From JBBIMS01 sp964531645 (GTDB lineage Bacteria; Acidobacteriota; Aminicenantia; JBFLYD01; JBBIMS01): a stretch of 64,000 nt of DNA. This document shows, one piece after another, positions 1-8,619 of this stretch. The stretch lies in assembly GCA_964531645.1 (NCBI GenBank), contig CAZHEF010000001.1:62001-126000 (forward strand), read 5' to 3'. The notes under the pieces are model-generated. The model was not told the DNA's origin. It did not search any database and saw only the letters and a program-made list of their open reading frames with translations. Both the position numbers and the translations under genes were made by a program. The number at the start of each line of letters is the position of its first letter. The first letter of the stretch is position 1.

Positions 1-126
1 CTTTTCACTGCAATTCCCGCGGTTATCTTTTACAACCACTTTCTCAGGCAGATAAAATCAATTGTTAATGAAATGGAGAATTTTATTCTTGAATTTATTA
101 ATCTTACTGAAAAATTGTTCTTATAA
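1..126 (+). CDS. tolQ: TolQ/ExbB-type proton channel, C-terminal end (partial)
   Basis: The open frame entering from the left edge encodes 41 residues and stops at TAA 124-126. It starts inside a hydrophobic stretch (LFTAIPAVIFYN) and continues as an amphipathic helix, which is how the last membrane helix and cytoplasmic tail of TolQ/ExbB/MotA proteins end. The stop overlaps the next ATG by one base (TAATG), and the next gene is a TolR/ExbD protein, the constant partner of this family. Family assignment rests mainly on this context because the body of the gene is outside the window. It would form the inner-membrane proton channel that powers the Tol-Pal complex. Confidence 0.75.
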   Translation, partial: LFTAIPAVIFYNHFLRQIKSIVNEMENFILEFINLTEKLFL

Positions 127-548
127 TGGCTTTAAAATTTGAAAGAGAAAGGATAAATTTAGAATCTGCTCTTTCTGAAATTAACATGATTCCTCTTATA
201 GATATAATGCTTGTTCTTTTAATAATATTCATGATTACTGCACCAATGATGCATTCAGGAATTGAAGTAAATCTTCCAAGAGCTGAAACCAGAACATCTC
301 CTGCGGAGGAAAGAATGATAATAACAATTACTAAGGATAGAAAAATTTACATTGAAAATAATCCTGTTTCTCTACAGAGTCTGGAAGATAGATTGAAGGA
401 ATATTTTTATGGTAAAGAGAAAAAGGTTGCATTCATAAAGGGAGACAGAAATGTTCCCTATGGATTTGTAATATCAGTTATTGATAGGGCTAAAAAAGCA
501 GGAGCTGAAAATCTGGCATTGATAGTTGAATATGAGGAAAAGAAATGA
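126..548 (+). CDS. tolR: TolR/ExbD biopolymer transport protein
   Basis: 140 residues, a normal length for TolR/ExbD. A short cytoplasmic N-terminus (LESALSEINMIPLIDIMLVLLIIFMITAP quoted in parts: INMIPLIDIMLVLLIIF) leads into one membrane helix carrying the conserved proton-pathway aspartate of the family (in PLIDIMLVLL). A periplasmic domain of about 95 residues follows. With the upstream TolQ-like protein it would convert proton flow into motion of the TonB/TolA-like protein encoded next. The ATG overlaps the tolQ stop and its own stop overlaps the next ATG (ATGA), so translation of the three is probably coupled. The tolB-pal-cpoB context favours TolR over ExbD. Confidence 0.9.
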   Translation: MALKFERERINLESALSEINMIPLIDIMLVLLIIFMITAPMMHSGIEVNLPRAETRTSPAEERMIITITKDRKIYIENNPVSLQSLEDRLKEYFYGKEKKVAFIKGDRNVPYGFVISVIDRAKKAGAENLALIVEYEEKK

Positions 549-1261
549 TGGGGAATAACCAATTCATAAAAATGGTAGGCTTCTCCTTAATTTTTCATGC
601 TTTTCTTTTTTCATCTTTTCTTATAAAACTTCCTTCAAAAAAAGAAACTACCAAAAAAATTTACTATGTTGACATTCTCGAAATAAGAGGTGGGGGTGGG
701 GGTTTTAAAGGAGGCGGCTCAAGCCAACCTCCTTCTGGTTCCATGAGGGAATTAACTGTAAAAAAAGAAACTGAATCAAAGAATGTTTTAAGATATCCTG
801 TTAAAAAGCCAAAAAAGGAGCCTGAAAAGGAGAAAACAGTAATATCAAAGCCTGATAAATCTGGAAAGAAAAAGGAAACTTATGATCCTGCAAAAAAAGA
901 GTTAACAACTGGTCTTGGAGAAGGTTTCGGAGGTGCGGAAGGATTTGGAAGTGGTGAGGGTGGGATACCTGGATTTCCCTACTATTATTACATTCAGATT
1001 TTAAGGGACAAAGTCTCTTCCAACTGGTTCAAAGCCCTCGTCCCTCCTGGAGTAACAGGAACTTATAAAGTTGTTATTTTTTTTAAGATAAAAAGAAATG
1101 GAGAGGTTAATGAGATAAAAATAGAGGAGAGTAGTGGAATTGAATCTCTTGACTTTTCTGCTTTTAGGGCTGTAAAATTATCTATTCCTTTCCCTCCTCT
1201 TCCGAGGGAATACGAGGGAGATTATCTGGGAGTTCACTTTCAGTTTGAATTCAGAAAATGA
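545..1261 (+). CDS. TolA/TonB-like energy transducer
   Basis: 238 residues with one N-terminal membrane anchor (about residues 8-24). A glycine-rich patch follows, then a Lys/Pro/Glu-rich periplasm-spanning linker, a second glycine-rich segment and a C-terminal TonB/TolA-type domain (about residues 145-238, with SSGIESLDFSAFRAVK). It fills the TolA slot between tolR and tolB and would link the inner-membrane motor to Pal/TolB or outer-membrane partners. The C-terminal fold resembles TonB_C as much as TolA, so the symbol is left blank. ATG codons at 545 and 548 are both possible; the first overlaps the tolR stop. Confidence 0.82.
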   Translation: MMGNNQFIKMVGFSLIFHAFLFSSFLIKLPSKKETTKKIYYVDILEIRGGGGGFKGGGSSQPPSGSMRELTVKKETESKNVLRYPVKKPKKEPEKEKTVISKPDKSGKKKETYDPAKKELTTGLGEGFGGAEGFGSGEGGIPGFPYYYYIQILRDKVSSNWFKALVPPGVTGTYKVVIFFKIKRNGEVNEIKIEESSGIESLDFSAFRAVKLSIPFPPLPREYEGDYLGVHFQFEFRK

Positions 1262-2577
1262 TGAATGATTTTAGAAAATTTAAAAAAATAATTGAAATTG
1301 TAGGGAAAACTTTTACTTTTTCCATGCTGATATTTATATCCACAGAAATTCTCGACTCTCAGCAAGAGGTAATAATAAAAATAAGGGAAGGAGTTTCTCT
1401 GATACCTGTTGCAATACCTGAATTTATTGTAAAAAATAAAAATAGTATAACTTATGATTGTGCAAATATTATTCATAGAACCCTCTGGGAAGACCTTGAG
1501 TTTTCAAGGGTCTTTTCCCTTGTTCCAAGAGATCTTTATCCTCCAATCCCATCCTCAGGTAAAATAAATTTTAAGGATTGGCAAAATCTTCAGGCAAACA
1601 TAATTGTAACAGGAGAAATAGAGTCTCCTGCTGAAGGAAGGATAACTTTTACAGTAAAAGCATGGGATGCAAAGTCAGGAGCATACATATTCGGGAAGAG
1701 TTACGGAGGAAAGGCTGAAGAGTCAAGGGCAATAGCCCACAGAGTTGCGGACCAGATGATGATAAATTTTGGAGAGAAACCACTTTTCACGTCGAAGATT
1801 GTTTTTGTATCCGACAGAGATGGAAACATGGAAATTTATATGATGGACTGGGACGGATACAATCAAATAAGATTAACATTCAACTATGTAGTTGACACCC
1901 TTCCTTCAATCTCACCTGATAAAAAAATTATTTCTTATACATCCTACAGGAAGTTGAGCCCTGACCTTTATCTTTACAATATTGTTGAAGTAAAAAATAT
2001 TGCATTTTTTTCAGGAGGAATAAACTATTCTGCTGATTTTTCTCCAGATGGGAAAAAAATTGCATTTGTCTCCAGCAGGGATGGAAATGCTGAAATTTAT
2101 ATTGCAAATGTTGATGGAACAAATTTGAAAAGAATCACCTTCAATCCTTCAATTGATACCTCTCCCAGCTGGTCTCCCAGTGGCAAAGAAATAGCTTTCA
2201 CATCAGACAGGAGTGGCTCTCCCCAGATCTACATAATGGATTCCGATGGAGCAAATGTAAGGAGGATTTCCTTTGAAGGAACCTACAACGACTCTCCCGC
2301 ATGGTCTCCTGATGGCGATAGAATTGCCTATGTTTCAAGGATAAATAATTCCTTTGACATTTATGTCTACAATTTGAGGAATAATACTGTAACAAAATTA
2401 ACAGAGGAGGCTGGAAGAAATGAAAATCCGAGCTGGTCTCCAGATGGAAGACATATAGTTTTTGCCTCCAACCGAACAGGTTTTTACCAGATTTATATTG
2501 TGGATTATGATGGGTCAAATCTCAAAAGGCTTACAAATACAGGGAATAATAAAATGCCAAAATGGTCAAAAAGTTAA
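1258..2577 (+). CDS. tolB: Tol-Pal system beta-propeller protein TolB
   Basis: 439 residues, typical of TolB. An N-terminal hydrophobic export segment precedes the TolB_N domain (about residues 35-175). A six-bladed WD40-like PD40 propeller follows, with repeated motifs such as SPDGKKIAFVSSRDGNAEIY, SPSGKEIAFTSDRSG and SPDGRHIVFASNRTG. TolB is periplasmic, binds Pal and helps pull the outer membrane inward at division. Two consecutive ATGs (1258 and 1261) are available, and the first overlaps the preceding stop by four bases. Operon position between the TolA-like gene and pal is the classical one. Confidence 0.95.
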   Translation: MMNDFRKFKKIIEIVGKTFTFSMLIFISTEILDSQQEVIIKIREGVSLIPVAIPEFIVKNKNSITYDCANIIHRTLWEDLEFSRVFSLVPRDLYPPIPSSGKINFKDWQNLQANIIVTGEIESPAEGRITFTVKAWDAKSGAYIFGKSYGGKAEESRAIAHRVADQMMINFGEKPLFTSKIVFVSDRDGNMEIYMMDWDGYNQIRLTFNYVVDTLPSISPDKKIISYTSYRKLSPDLYLYNIVEVKNIAFFSGGINYSADFSPDGKKIAFVSSRDGNAEIYIANVDGTNLKRITFNPSIDTSPSWSPSGKEIAFTSDRSGSPQIYIMDSDGANVRRISFEGTYNDSPAWSPDGDRIAYVSRINNSFDIYVYNLRNNTVTKLTEEAGRNENPSWSPDGRHIVFASNRTGFYQIYIVDYDGSNLKRLTNTGNNKMPKWSKS

Positions 2578-2605
2578 ATAAATATAGAGTAAGAAAGGAG
2601 GAAGT

Positions 2606-3151
2606 ATGAAAAAGTTATTGGTATTGATTAGTATTTTGGCTCTTTTGGTTGTAATTTCAGGATGCAAGAAGAAAGTGGCTGTTACACCGCCACCTTCAGC
2701 TCCAGTTGAGGAAAAAGCAAAGGCAGAAACAGAGAAAGTCCCAACAATTAAAGAGCCCGAACTCACAGAAGAGGAAATTTTCAGGATGAAGAGTCTTGAG
2801 GAATTGAACAGGGAATCACCCCTTCAGAGAATTCATTTCGATTTTGACAAATACTTCATAAGAGAAGATGCAAAACCTGTTCTTGAAAGGAATGCTCAAT
2901 GGCTGAAGAAATTCCCATCTGTAAAAATTCTTATTGAGGGACATTGCGATGAAAGGGGAACAGAGGAATACAACATGGCTCTTGGCGAGAAGAGAGCAAA
3001 GAGCACAATGAACTATCTAATTTCTCTTGGAATCTCTCCTGATAGAATAAAGATAATAAGTTATGGCAAAAGCAGACCCCTTGACCCAGGCCATAATGAG
3101 GAGGCATGGGCTCTTAACAGAAGAGCTGATTTTGTAATTATTGAGAAATGA
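2606..3151 (+). CDS. pal: Peptidoglycan-associated lipoprotein Pal
   Basis: 181 residues. The signal peptide ends in a lipobox (VISGC, lipidated Cys20). A Pro/Ala/Glu-rich spacer follows, then an OmpA-like peptidoglycan-binding domain (about residues 75-180) with the diaminopimelate-binding motifs GHCDERGTEEYN and NRRADF. The protein is anchored in the outer membrane and grips the cell wall as the outer end of the Tol-Pal system. An AAAGGAGG ribosome-binding site lies just before the ATG. This is the only gap (28 bases) in the tol operon before cpoB, which overlaps the pal stop. Confidence 0.95.
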   Translation: MKKLLVLISILALLVVISGCKKKVAVTPPPSAPVEEKAKAETEKVPTIKEPELTEEEIFRMKSLEELNRESPLQRIHFDFDKYFIREDAKPVLERNAQWLKKFPSVKILIEGHCDERGTEEYNMALGEKRAKSTMNYLISLGISPDRIKIISYGKSRPLDPGHNEEAWALNRRADFVIIEK

Positions 3152-3912
3152 AAAAGTATGTAATAGCCCTCTTACCCCTTCTCCTCCTCTTTACAGGAGC
3201 GAAAAAAAAAGAGTATGAGCTTATAATTGATGAAATAAAGAATCTCATAGCACGAATAGAAGCGGTTGAAAAGAAACTCGATACAAATTACAGTGATGTT
3301 TTGCAAATTTACCAGAATGTAAAACTAATATCCGAACAACTAAAACAGATCCAGAAAGATTTACTGGAAATGAAGGATTATACTGATTCCAACACATCGA
3401 GAATCACCGCTATTGAGGAGAAATTTTCCCAGATTCAGAACCTCCTCTCCAGTTTAAATCAATACATCCAGAGAATTCCTTTACCTGAACAACCTGTTTC
3501 TCCCACGACTCAGGAACCAGTAGAGACTCCCACTGAAGTCTCACCCCTTCAAGCTTATTACACTGCTTACTCAGATTATGTAAAAGGAAACTATTCCCTT
3601 GCTATTGCAGGATTTAGAGATTTTTATGAAAAAAATAGAAATTCTCCCATGGCAGACAATGCTCTCTACTGGATTGGAGAATGCTACTACAGCCTTGGTA
3701 GATATGAGGATGCCATAAGGGAATTTGATAGCCTGATAAATAATTATCCAAAGGCAGACAATATCCTCGCCGCTTATCTCAAAAAAGGATATGCTCTAAT
3801 AGAACTTAGAAGATACCTTGAGGCAAAGAGTGTTCTTAAGGAACTCATTCGGAAAGCTCCCCTATCAGAAGAGGCAAAACTTGCAGAACAGAAACTAAAA
3901 ACCCTGGAGTAA
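3148..3912 (+). CDS. cpoB: Tol-Pal system protein CpoB/YbgF
   Basis: 254 residues: signal peptide (about 1-19), coiled-coil trimerisation region (about 22-110, heptad-rich with many Gln/Glu/Leu), Pro/Thr linker, then a TPR domain (about 130-254) with repeats of the form YxxAxxxYVKGNYSLAIAGF and ALYWIGECYYSLGRYEDAI. CpoB coordinates peptidoglycan synthesis with Tol-driven outer-membrane constriction. The start overlaps the pal stop (ATGA), and pal-cpoB order matches the standard tol operon. Confidence 0.9.
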   Translation: MKKYVIALLPLLLLFTGAKKKEYELIIDEIKNLIARIEAVEKKLDTNYSDVLQIYQNVKLISEQLKQIQKDLLEMKDYTDSNTSRITAIEEKFSQIQNLLSSLNQYIQRIPLPEQPVSPTTQEPVETPTEVSPLQAYYTAYSDYVKGNYSLAIAGFRDFYEKNRNSPMADNALYWIGECYYSLGRYEDAIREFDSLINNYPKADNILAAYLKKGYALIELRRYLEAKSVLKELIRKAPLSEEAKLAEQKLKTLE

Positions 3913-3914
3913 AA

Positions 3915-4373
3915 ATGAAAGATATCAACAGCCTTAACAAAGTTATACTGGTTGGAAGGGTTGGTAAGAAGCCTGAGATGAGGTATTCTGCTCAGACCCA
4001 GAGACCTTTTGCAAGATTTACTCTCGCCACCAATGAGTTTTATTTCAATAAAACTACAAACGAAAAAGTTCAGAGGGCAGAGTGGCACAAAGTTTACATG
4101 TGGGGTCCCCTCGCGGAATTTGCCTCGGAATATCTGAGCACAGGAAGACTAATCCTTGTTGAAGGAAAACTGAGAAACAGAGAATGGCGGGACAGGAATG
4201 GATTGAAAAGAATTTCGACGGAAATAGAGGCACAAAGTGTTATTCTATTGGGAAGAAGAGAGGAAACAGTCGAAATTGAAGAGCCCGTAATAACTCCTGA
4301 GCCCCCTGAAGAATTCCCTGCCGAACCAATAGTTGATGAAACTACGTCAGATGAAGAAGAACCACCATTTTAG
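3915..4373 (+). CDS. ssb: Single-stranded DNA-binding protein
   Basis: 152 residues. The OB-fold (about residues 5-112) begins LNKVILVGRVGKKPEMRY and contains the typical AEWHKVYMWG and LVEGKLRNREW strands. It ends in an acidic tail DEEEPPF, equivalent to the DDDIPF tip through which SSB recruits replication and repair proteins. The ATG is two bases after the cpoB stop and is preceded by GGAG within the end of cpoB, so it is probably cotranscribed with the tol genes, which is an unusual partner. Confidence 0.95.
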   Translation: MKDINSLNKVILVGRVGKKPEMRYSAQTQRPFARFTLATNEFYFNKTTNEKVQRAEWHKVYMWGPLAEFASEYLSTGRLILVEGKLRNREWRDRNGLKRISTEIEAQSVILLGRREETVEIEEPVITPEPPEEFPAEPIVDETTSDEEEPPF

Positions 4374-4491
4374 TTTAACAAAGAACTGGAAAGTTAAAGG
4401 AAGAGGGGAAAAAGACATTGAATGAAAAAGTTTATGAGTTGGAACCTTGAATGTAAATATTTTTTAAATTTATAAGTGGAGGAATTGGGAT

Positions 4492-5139
4492 ATGGGCCTT
4501 CTTAAGGAAAAGGACAAAGAGGTTGTAAAAAAAGAATTTTCAAAATTAAAAGATGATGTAACCTTGATTGTTTTCACTCAAGAGCTTGAATGTGAATATT
4601 GCAAGGAGACACGGGAACTTGTTGAGGAGCTCACTACTCTTTCTGAAAAAATTAAATTTGAGATTTACAATTTTGCCATCGACAAAGATAAGGTCAATAA
4701 ATATGGTATCGATAAGATACCTGCGATAATCATAAAGGGAGAAAAGGATTACGGAATAAGATTCTATGGGATTCCTGCTGGATATGAGTTTACTACATTG
4801 ATAGAAGACATAATAGATGTCTCCAATGGCGAGTCCGGGCTTCTTAATCAGACAAAGGAAAAGATAAAAACAATAGACAAGCCCATCCATATTCAGGTCT
4901 TTGTGACGCCCACCTGCCCGTATTGTCCTTCAGCAGTCAGGACTGCCCATAAAATGGCCATTGAAAATCCTCTGATAATAGCTGACATGGTAGAAGTAAT
5001 AGAGTTCCCCCATCTTGCTCATAAATACGGAGTTATGGGTGTTCCAAAGATAGTAATTAATGATAAGATCTCCTTTGAAGGAGCTCTTCCCGAGCCCCAT
5101 TTTCTTCAGCATGTTCTCCTTGCAATAGGGAGCGTTTGA
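4492..5139 (+). CDS. Protein disulfide oxidoreductase (two thioredoxin folds)
   Basis: 215 residues made of two fused thioredoxin/glutaredoxin-like domains. The first carries CEYC (Cys34, Cys37) and the second the more usual CPYC (Cys142, Cys145). A cis-proline loop is visible in each half (DKIPAI and MGVPKI). This arrangement is the PDO family, which forms and isomerises disulfides in the cytoplasm and is found mostly in thermophilic bacteria and archaea. It sits 118 bases after ssb behind GGAGG and overlaps ndk. Its presence is one of the few physiological hints in the window (intracellular disulfides, heat tolerance). Confidence 0.9.
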   Translation: MGLLKEKDKEVVKKEFSKLKDDVTLIVFTQELECEYCKETRELVEELTTLSEKIKFEIYNFAIDKDKVNKYGIDKIPAIIIKGEKDYGIRFYGIPAGYEFTTLIEDIIDVSNGESGLLNQTKEKIKTIDKPIHIQVFVTPTCPYCPSAVRTAHKMAIENPLIIADMVEVIEFPHLAHKYGVMGVPKIVINDKISFEGALPEPHFLQHVLLAIGSV

Positions 5140-5558
5140 TGCCGGTAGAAAGAACCCTTGCCATAATTAAACCCGATGCGATAAAAAAAGGTTTCTTTGG
5201 AAAAATAATTGATAGGATAGAAAGGGAAGGGTTTGTAATAAAAGGAATGAAGATGATCCATCTAAATGCAGAAAAAGCTGGCCAGTTCTACATTGTCCAC
5301 AAAGATAAACCTTTTTATGAGAGTCTTAAAAAATTCATGTCATCGGGAGAAATTGTTGTAATGGTTCTTGAGAAAGAAAATGCGATAGAGCACTGGAGAA
5401 ATGTTATGGGAAAGACTAACCCTGCAGAGGCAGACAAGGGAACAATAAGAGCTGAGTTTGGAACAAATATCGAGAGGAATGCGGTTCATGGCTCTGATTC
5501 CTCTGAGACTGCTCTTAAAGAAATATCCTTCTTTTTCAGTGAATGGGAACTGATTTAA
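5139..5558 (+). CDS. ndk: Nucleoside-diphosphate kinase
   Basis: 139 residues, standard length. It begins with ERTLAIIKPDA and carries the active-site histidine His117 in NAVHGSDS, where family members keep it. It transfers the gamma phosphate of ATP to other NDPs. I chose ATG 5139, which overlaps the PDO stop (TGATG); a TTG three bases earlier is possible. The last 16 bases overlap the next small gene. Confidence 0.96.
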   Translation: MPVERTLAIIKPDAIKKGFFGKIIDRIEREGFVIKGMKMIHLNAEKAGQFYIVHKDKPFYESLKKFMSSGEIVVMVLEKENAIEHWRNVMGKTNPAEADKGTIRAEFGTNIERNAVHGSDSSETALKEISFFFSEWELI

Positions 5559-5914
5559 AAGAATCTCCCCTTCCCTTAATAAAGATAAATTTTCCAGTAA
5601 ATAAATCAATTGAGAATTCTTTAAAATCCATAACAGCACTTTTTGAATTTTACGGAATTCACCCTTCTGAAGCCAGGGAGATAAAGGAAAAAATTTTGAG
5701 ATTGATAAGAAATTGTGAGTCAAAAAAGAGGGAGGGAAGGATTGATATTGATATTGATCCTCAAAAGGAAAGAGTGGAGATCGAGCTTTCCATTAAAGAG
5801 GACTGGATTAAAAGAAATGTTCTTTTCTCCTTTAGCTCAAAAAAAATTGAAATACTTCATATCAGGAGAAGGGGAGAAAGAGTAAAAATAAAACTTGGTG
5901 TTCTTAAAAGTTAA
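5543..5914 (+). CDS. Small protein of unknown function, possibly a degenerate HATPase fold
   Basis: 123 residues, no confident family. The first 70 residues (INFPVNKSIENSLKS, EIKEKILRLIRNC) have the spacing of the N-terminal part of RsbW/HATPase anti-sigma kinases. The strands that follow (RIDIDIDPQKERVEIELSI) would be the adjacent sheet. The ATP-binding N-box and DxGxG motifs are absent, so any such relation would be to a non-kinase descendant. It overlaps ndk by 16 bases and abuts the convergent DUF192 gene with no gap. Confidence 0.6.
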   Translation: MGTDLKESPLPLIKINFPVNKSIENSLKSITALFEFYGIHPSEAREIKEKILRLIRNCESKKREGRIDIDIDPQKERVEIELSIKEDWIKRNVLFSFSSKKIEILHIRRRGERVKIKLGVLKS

Positions 5915-6346
5915 TCAACGGAGCTCAAATAAGAGAAAATCTCCCAACTTTAAATTTTCTCTTTTTCCTTTCCCTCCCTTTAGCTCAAGAACATATCGAG
6001 CTGGTTTAGAAGGGTAATAAACTTCACAGGGTTCCTTTTCACAAGGTGGGACATTCTCCTCAACGTGAACAATTCTTTTATTTCCGTCAAGCCAGATAAT
6101 GTCAAGATAGATCAGAGTATTTTTCATCCAGAAACCGTGTTTCTCTTCCCTTTCAAAAATGAAAAGCATTCCATAATCCTCAGGTATTTTTTTTCGAAAC
6201 ATAAGACCCCTTGCTCTTTCTTCATCGGTAACCGCAAGCTCTGCAGTAATTATCTTGCCATTTGGTAGAAAAACTTTTGTAAACTTTTTCTCAAAGAGGA
6301 AAAGGAAATTGCTTAAAATAAGAAAAAAGAAAAAATATTTTTTCAT
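5915..6346 (-). CDS. DUF192 family exported protein
   Basis: 143 residues. An N-terminal hydrophobic segment (about residues 3-19) acts as signal or anchor, then a DUF192 domain with the hallmark pattern TDEERARGLMFRKKIPEDYGMLFIF and FWMKNTLIYLDIIWLD, quoted here in short blocks of the family. DUF192 proteins are small periplasmic or extracytoplasmic beta proteins of unknown biochemical role. The ATG overlaps the stop of pcm (ATGA), so it is the last gene of the proS-pcm-DUF192 transcript. Confidence 0.88.
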   Translation of the reverse strand: MKKYFFFFLILSNFLFLFEKKFTKVFLPNGKIITAELAVTDEERARGLMFRKKIPEDYGMLFIFEREEKHGFWMKNTLIYLDIIWLDGNKRIVHVEENVPPCEKEPCEVYYPSKPARYVLELKGGKGKRENLKLGDFLLFELR

Positions 6347-6942
6347 TGAACTGTTATGAGAGGGACAAATCTTACAGGTATAAGAATTTCCTCATCAATC
6401 TTTTCGCCTTTTTTCCTTATCCTTACAATTTCCTGAGAATATGTTCCAACAGGGATAACAAGTATTCCATCGTCTTGAAGCTGTTCTATCAGTGCAGAAG
6501 GGACTCTTGGTGATGCTGCAGTTACAATTATTCTATCGTAAGGAGAATATTCCTTCCAGCCATAAGTTCCATCACCAACAAGAAATTTTATGTTTTTATA
6601 TCCAAGGGAGTAAAGGACCTCCCGAGCTTTGAGAGAAAGAGACTCTATCAACTCAACTGTGTAAACCTCCTTAGCAAGCTCGGCAAGAATGGCAGACTGG
6701 TAGCCTGAGCCAGTTCCAATTTCAAGAACCCTGCAATCTTTATTCAGTTCGAGAAGCTCTGTCATATAAGCAACAATAAATGGCTGGGAAATGGTTTGTT
6801 CTTCACCAATTGGAAGAGGGTGATCCTCGTAGGAGTGGATTCTATATTCCTCTGGAACAAAAAAATGTCTTGGAACTTTCTCCATGGCTTTAAGGACTTT
6901 TTCTTTCTTAATCCCCCTTTTTTCTATCTGCTCTCTCACCAT
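6343..6942 (-). CDS. pcm: Protein-L-isoaspartate O-methyltransferase
   Basis: 199 residues from the chosen ATG. The SAM-binding motif LEIGTGSGYQ lies at about residues 73-82, after the substrate loop GEEQTISQP, and the family motif VTAASPRVP follows. It methylates isoaspartate in aged proteins so that they can return to aspartate. The open frame continues to 7035, overlapping proS, but ATG 6942 has AAGGAAAGG directly upstream and gives the normal length. The downstream DUF192 gene is translationally coupled. Confidence 0.93.
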   Translation of the reverse strand: MVREQIEKRGIKKEKVLKAMEKVPRHFFVPEEYRIHSYEDHPLPIGEEQTISQPFIVAYMTELLELNKDCRVLEIGTGSGYQSAILAELAKEVYTVELIESLSLKAREVLYSLGYKNIKFLVGDGTYGWKEYSPYDRIIVTAASPRVPSALIEQLQDDGILVIPVGTYSQEIVRIRKKGEKIDEEILIPVRFVPLITVQ

Positions 6943-6982
6943 TTTAATCCTTTCCTTTTCCCATTCAAGTTCTTTCTTCACT

Positions 6983-8431
6983 TTAATATGCTTTAGCAAA
7001 ATAAACAAGTGTGGAAGGGGAAGTTCCGCATACAATGCAGGATAATTCTTTTTCTGGAGAAGAGTTTAAAGGGATAACTCTTATTGTGGTTGTTGTCTCA
7101 TCCTTAATTTTTCTTTCACACTCTGGAGAACCACACCATGGAGATATTACAAACCCATTCTTATCCTCCATTATTTTTTTTAATTCATTATAATCATTTG
7201 TCTTAAAAGTATTCTCCTCAGTAAATTCTTTTGATTTTTCAAAGAGATTTTTCTGGATTTGTGATAAAAGCTCATTCACCTTTTCTATTCCATTATCCTT
7301 GGAAATTAGAATCCTTTCTCTTGTGTCTCTTCTTGAAACTGTGATTTCTTTCATCTCAAAATCTCGGGGTCCAATTTCAATTCTAAGCGGAACACCTCTC
7401 ATCTCCCACTCGGAAAATTTCCATCCCGGCGTGAACTCATCTCTTTTATCAAGTAATGTCCTTATCCCAGCTGACCTGAGGGAAGAGAAAACTTCTTCGG
7501 CAAAGGGAAGAATGTCCCTTATCCAATTACCCTTTGGAATTGGAACTATCACTACCTGTATTGGCGCAACTGCTGGAGGGAAAACAAGTCCTGAGTCATC
7601 TCCATGAGTCATAATAATAGCCCCTATTAATCTTGTAGAAACTCCCCACGAGGTTTGCCACACATACTCTATCTTTTGCTTTTTACTTTCAAACTTTATA
7701 TCAAATGCCCTTGAAAAATTCTGTCCGAGATTATGGGATGTCCCTGCTTGAAGAGCTTTACCATCTGGCATAAGTGCTTCTACAGTGTAAGTTTTTATAG
7801 CACCAGCAAATCTCTCGGAATCTGATTTCTTTCCCTCAATAACATGAATTGCCAGCTCAGTCTCAATAAATTCCTTATAAATAGAAATTATTCGAAGAGC
7901 CTCTTCTTCCGCCTCTTCATATGTAGCATGGGCAGTGTGTCCCTCCTGCCATAGAAATTCAGTGGTTCTGAGGAAAGGACGGGTTTCCTTTTCCCACCTT
8001 ACAACATTTGCCCACTGATTTATAAGGATTGGAAGGTCTCTCCATGATCTTACCCATTTCGAATACATAGCACAAATTATTGATTCAGAAGTGGGCCGGA
8101 CAGCGAGTCTTTCTTCAAGGCCCTCCTTGCCACCCTGGGTAACCCAGGCAACCTCAGGAGCAAATCCCTCCACATGTTCAGCCTCTTTTTTCAGGAAACT
8201 CTCCGGAATGAAAAGGGGGAAATATGCGTTGGTGTGTCCTGTCTCCTTCAGCCTCTTGTCCAGAAGAGTCTGAATTCTCTCCCAGATAGCATAACCGTAT
8301 GGTCTTATGACCATCATCCCCTTCATGGGTGCATAATCGACAAGTTCAGCTCTTCTGATAATATAAGTGTACCATCGGGATAGATCCTCAGATTTTGGTA
8401 TTATTTCTTTTACAAATCTCTCTTCCTCCAT
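6983..8431 (-). CDS. proS: Prolyl-tRNA synthetase, archaeal/eukaryote-like type
   Basis: 482 residues, the short ProS type that lacks the large editing insertion of E. coli ProS. Class II motifs are visible: motif 1 region MKGMMVIRPYGYAIWE, motif 2 with the TEFLWQEGHTAH block, and motif 3 near GDDSGLVFPP. The C-terminus carries the extra zinc-binding-like region (WCGSPECERKIK and CIVCG) typical of this type. It charges tRNA-Pro. ATG 8431 was chosen; an in-frame GTG lies at 8437. A good promoter lies upstream (8476-8504). Confidence 0.95.
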   Translation of the reverse strand: MEEERFVKEIIPKSEDLSRWYTYIIRRAELVDYAPMKGMMVIRPYGYAIWERIQTLLDKRLKETGHTNAYFPLFIPESFLKKEAEHVEGFAPEVAWVTQGGKEGLEERLAVRPTSESIICAMYSKWVRSWRDLPILINQWANVVRWEKETRPFLRTTEFLWQEGHTAHATYEEAEEEALRIISIYKEFIETELAIHVIEGKKSDSERFAGAIKTYTVEALMPDGKALQAGTSHNLGQNFSRAFDIKFESKKQKIEYVWQTSWGVSTRLIGAIIMTHGDDSGLVFPPAVAPIQVVIVPIPKGNWIRDILPFAEEVFSSLRSAGIRTLLDKRDEFTPGWKFSEWEMRGVPLRIEIGPRDFEMKEITVSRRDTRERILISKDNGIEKVNELLSQIQKNLFEKSKEFTEENTFKTNDYNELKKIMEDKNGFVISPWCGSPECERKIKDETTTTIRVIPLNSSPEKELSCIVCGTSPSTLVYFAKAY

Positions 8432-8475
8432 TTCCACCTCATTTATTTTTTTAAAATCAAATTTTCGACTTTACT

Positions 8476-8504
8476 ATTTTATATTTTCAAACTTCAATTG
8501 TCAA
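8476..8504 (-). promoter_or_regulatory. Sigma-70-type promoter of proS
   Basis: On the minus strand a consensus -35 TTGACA (8504-8499) is followed after exactly 17 bases by TAAAAT (8481-8476). The predicted start is near 8469, leaving a leader of about 38 nt before proS. Confidence 0.7.
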
Positions 8505-8619
8505 ATAACTTCTGCCACTCTTCTACTTGTATTAAGGTAAAATTAAAAAGCTAATTTTTTGATTTTTCCCATATGATTTAATACTATTAGATTCTAAGAA
8601 ACCTCTATGAGATGCTGTC

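Noticed and set aside
1928..2518. Long minus-strand open frames inside tolB (and similar ones inside clpB, gyrB and proS)
   Set aside because: They mirror strongly coding plus-strand genes, have no homology features, and their composition follows the opposite strand.
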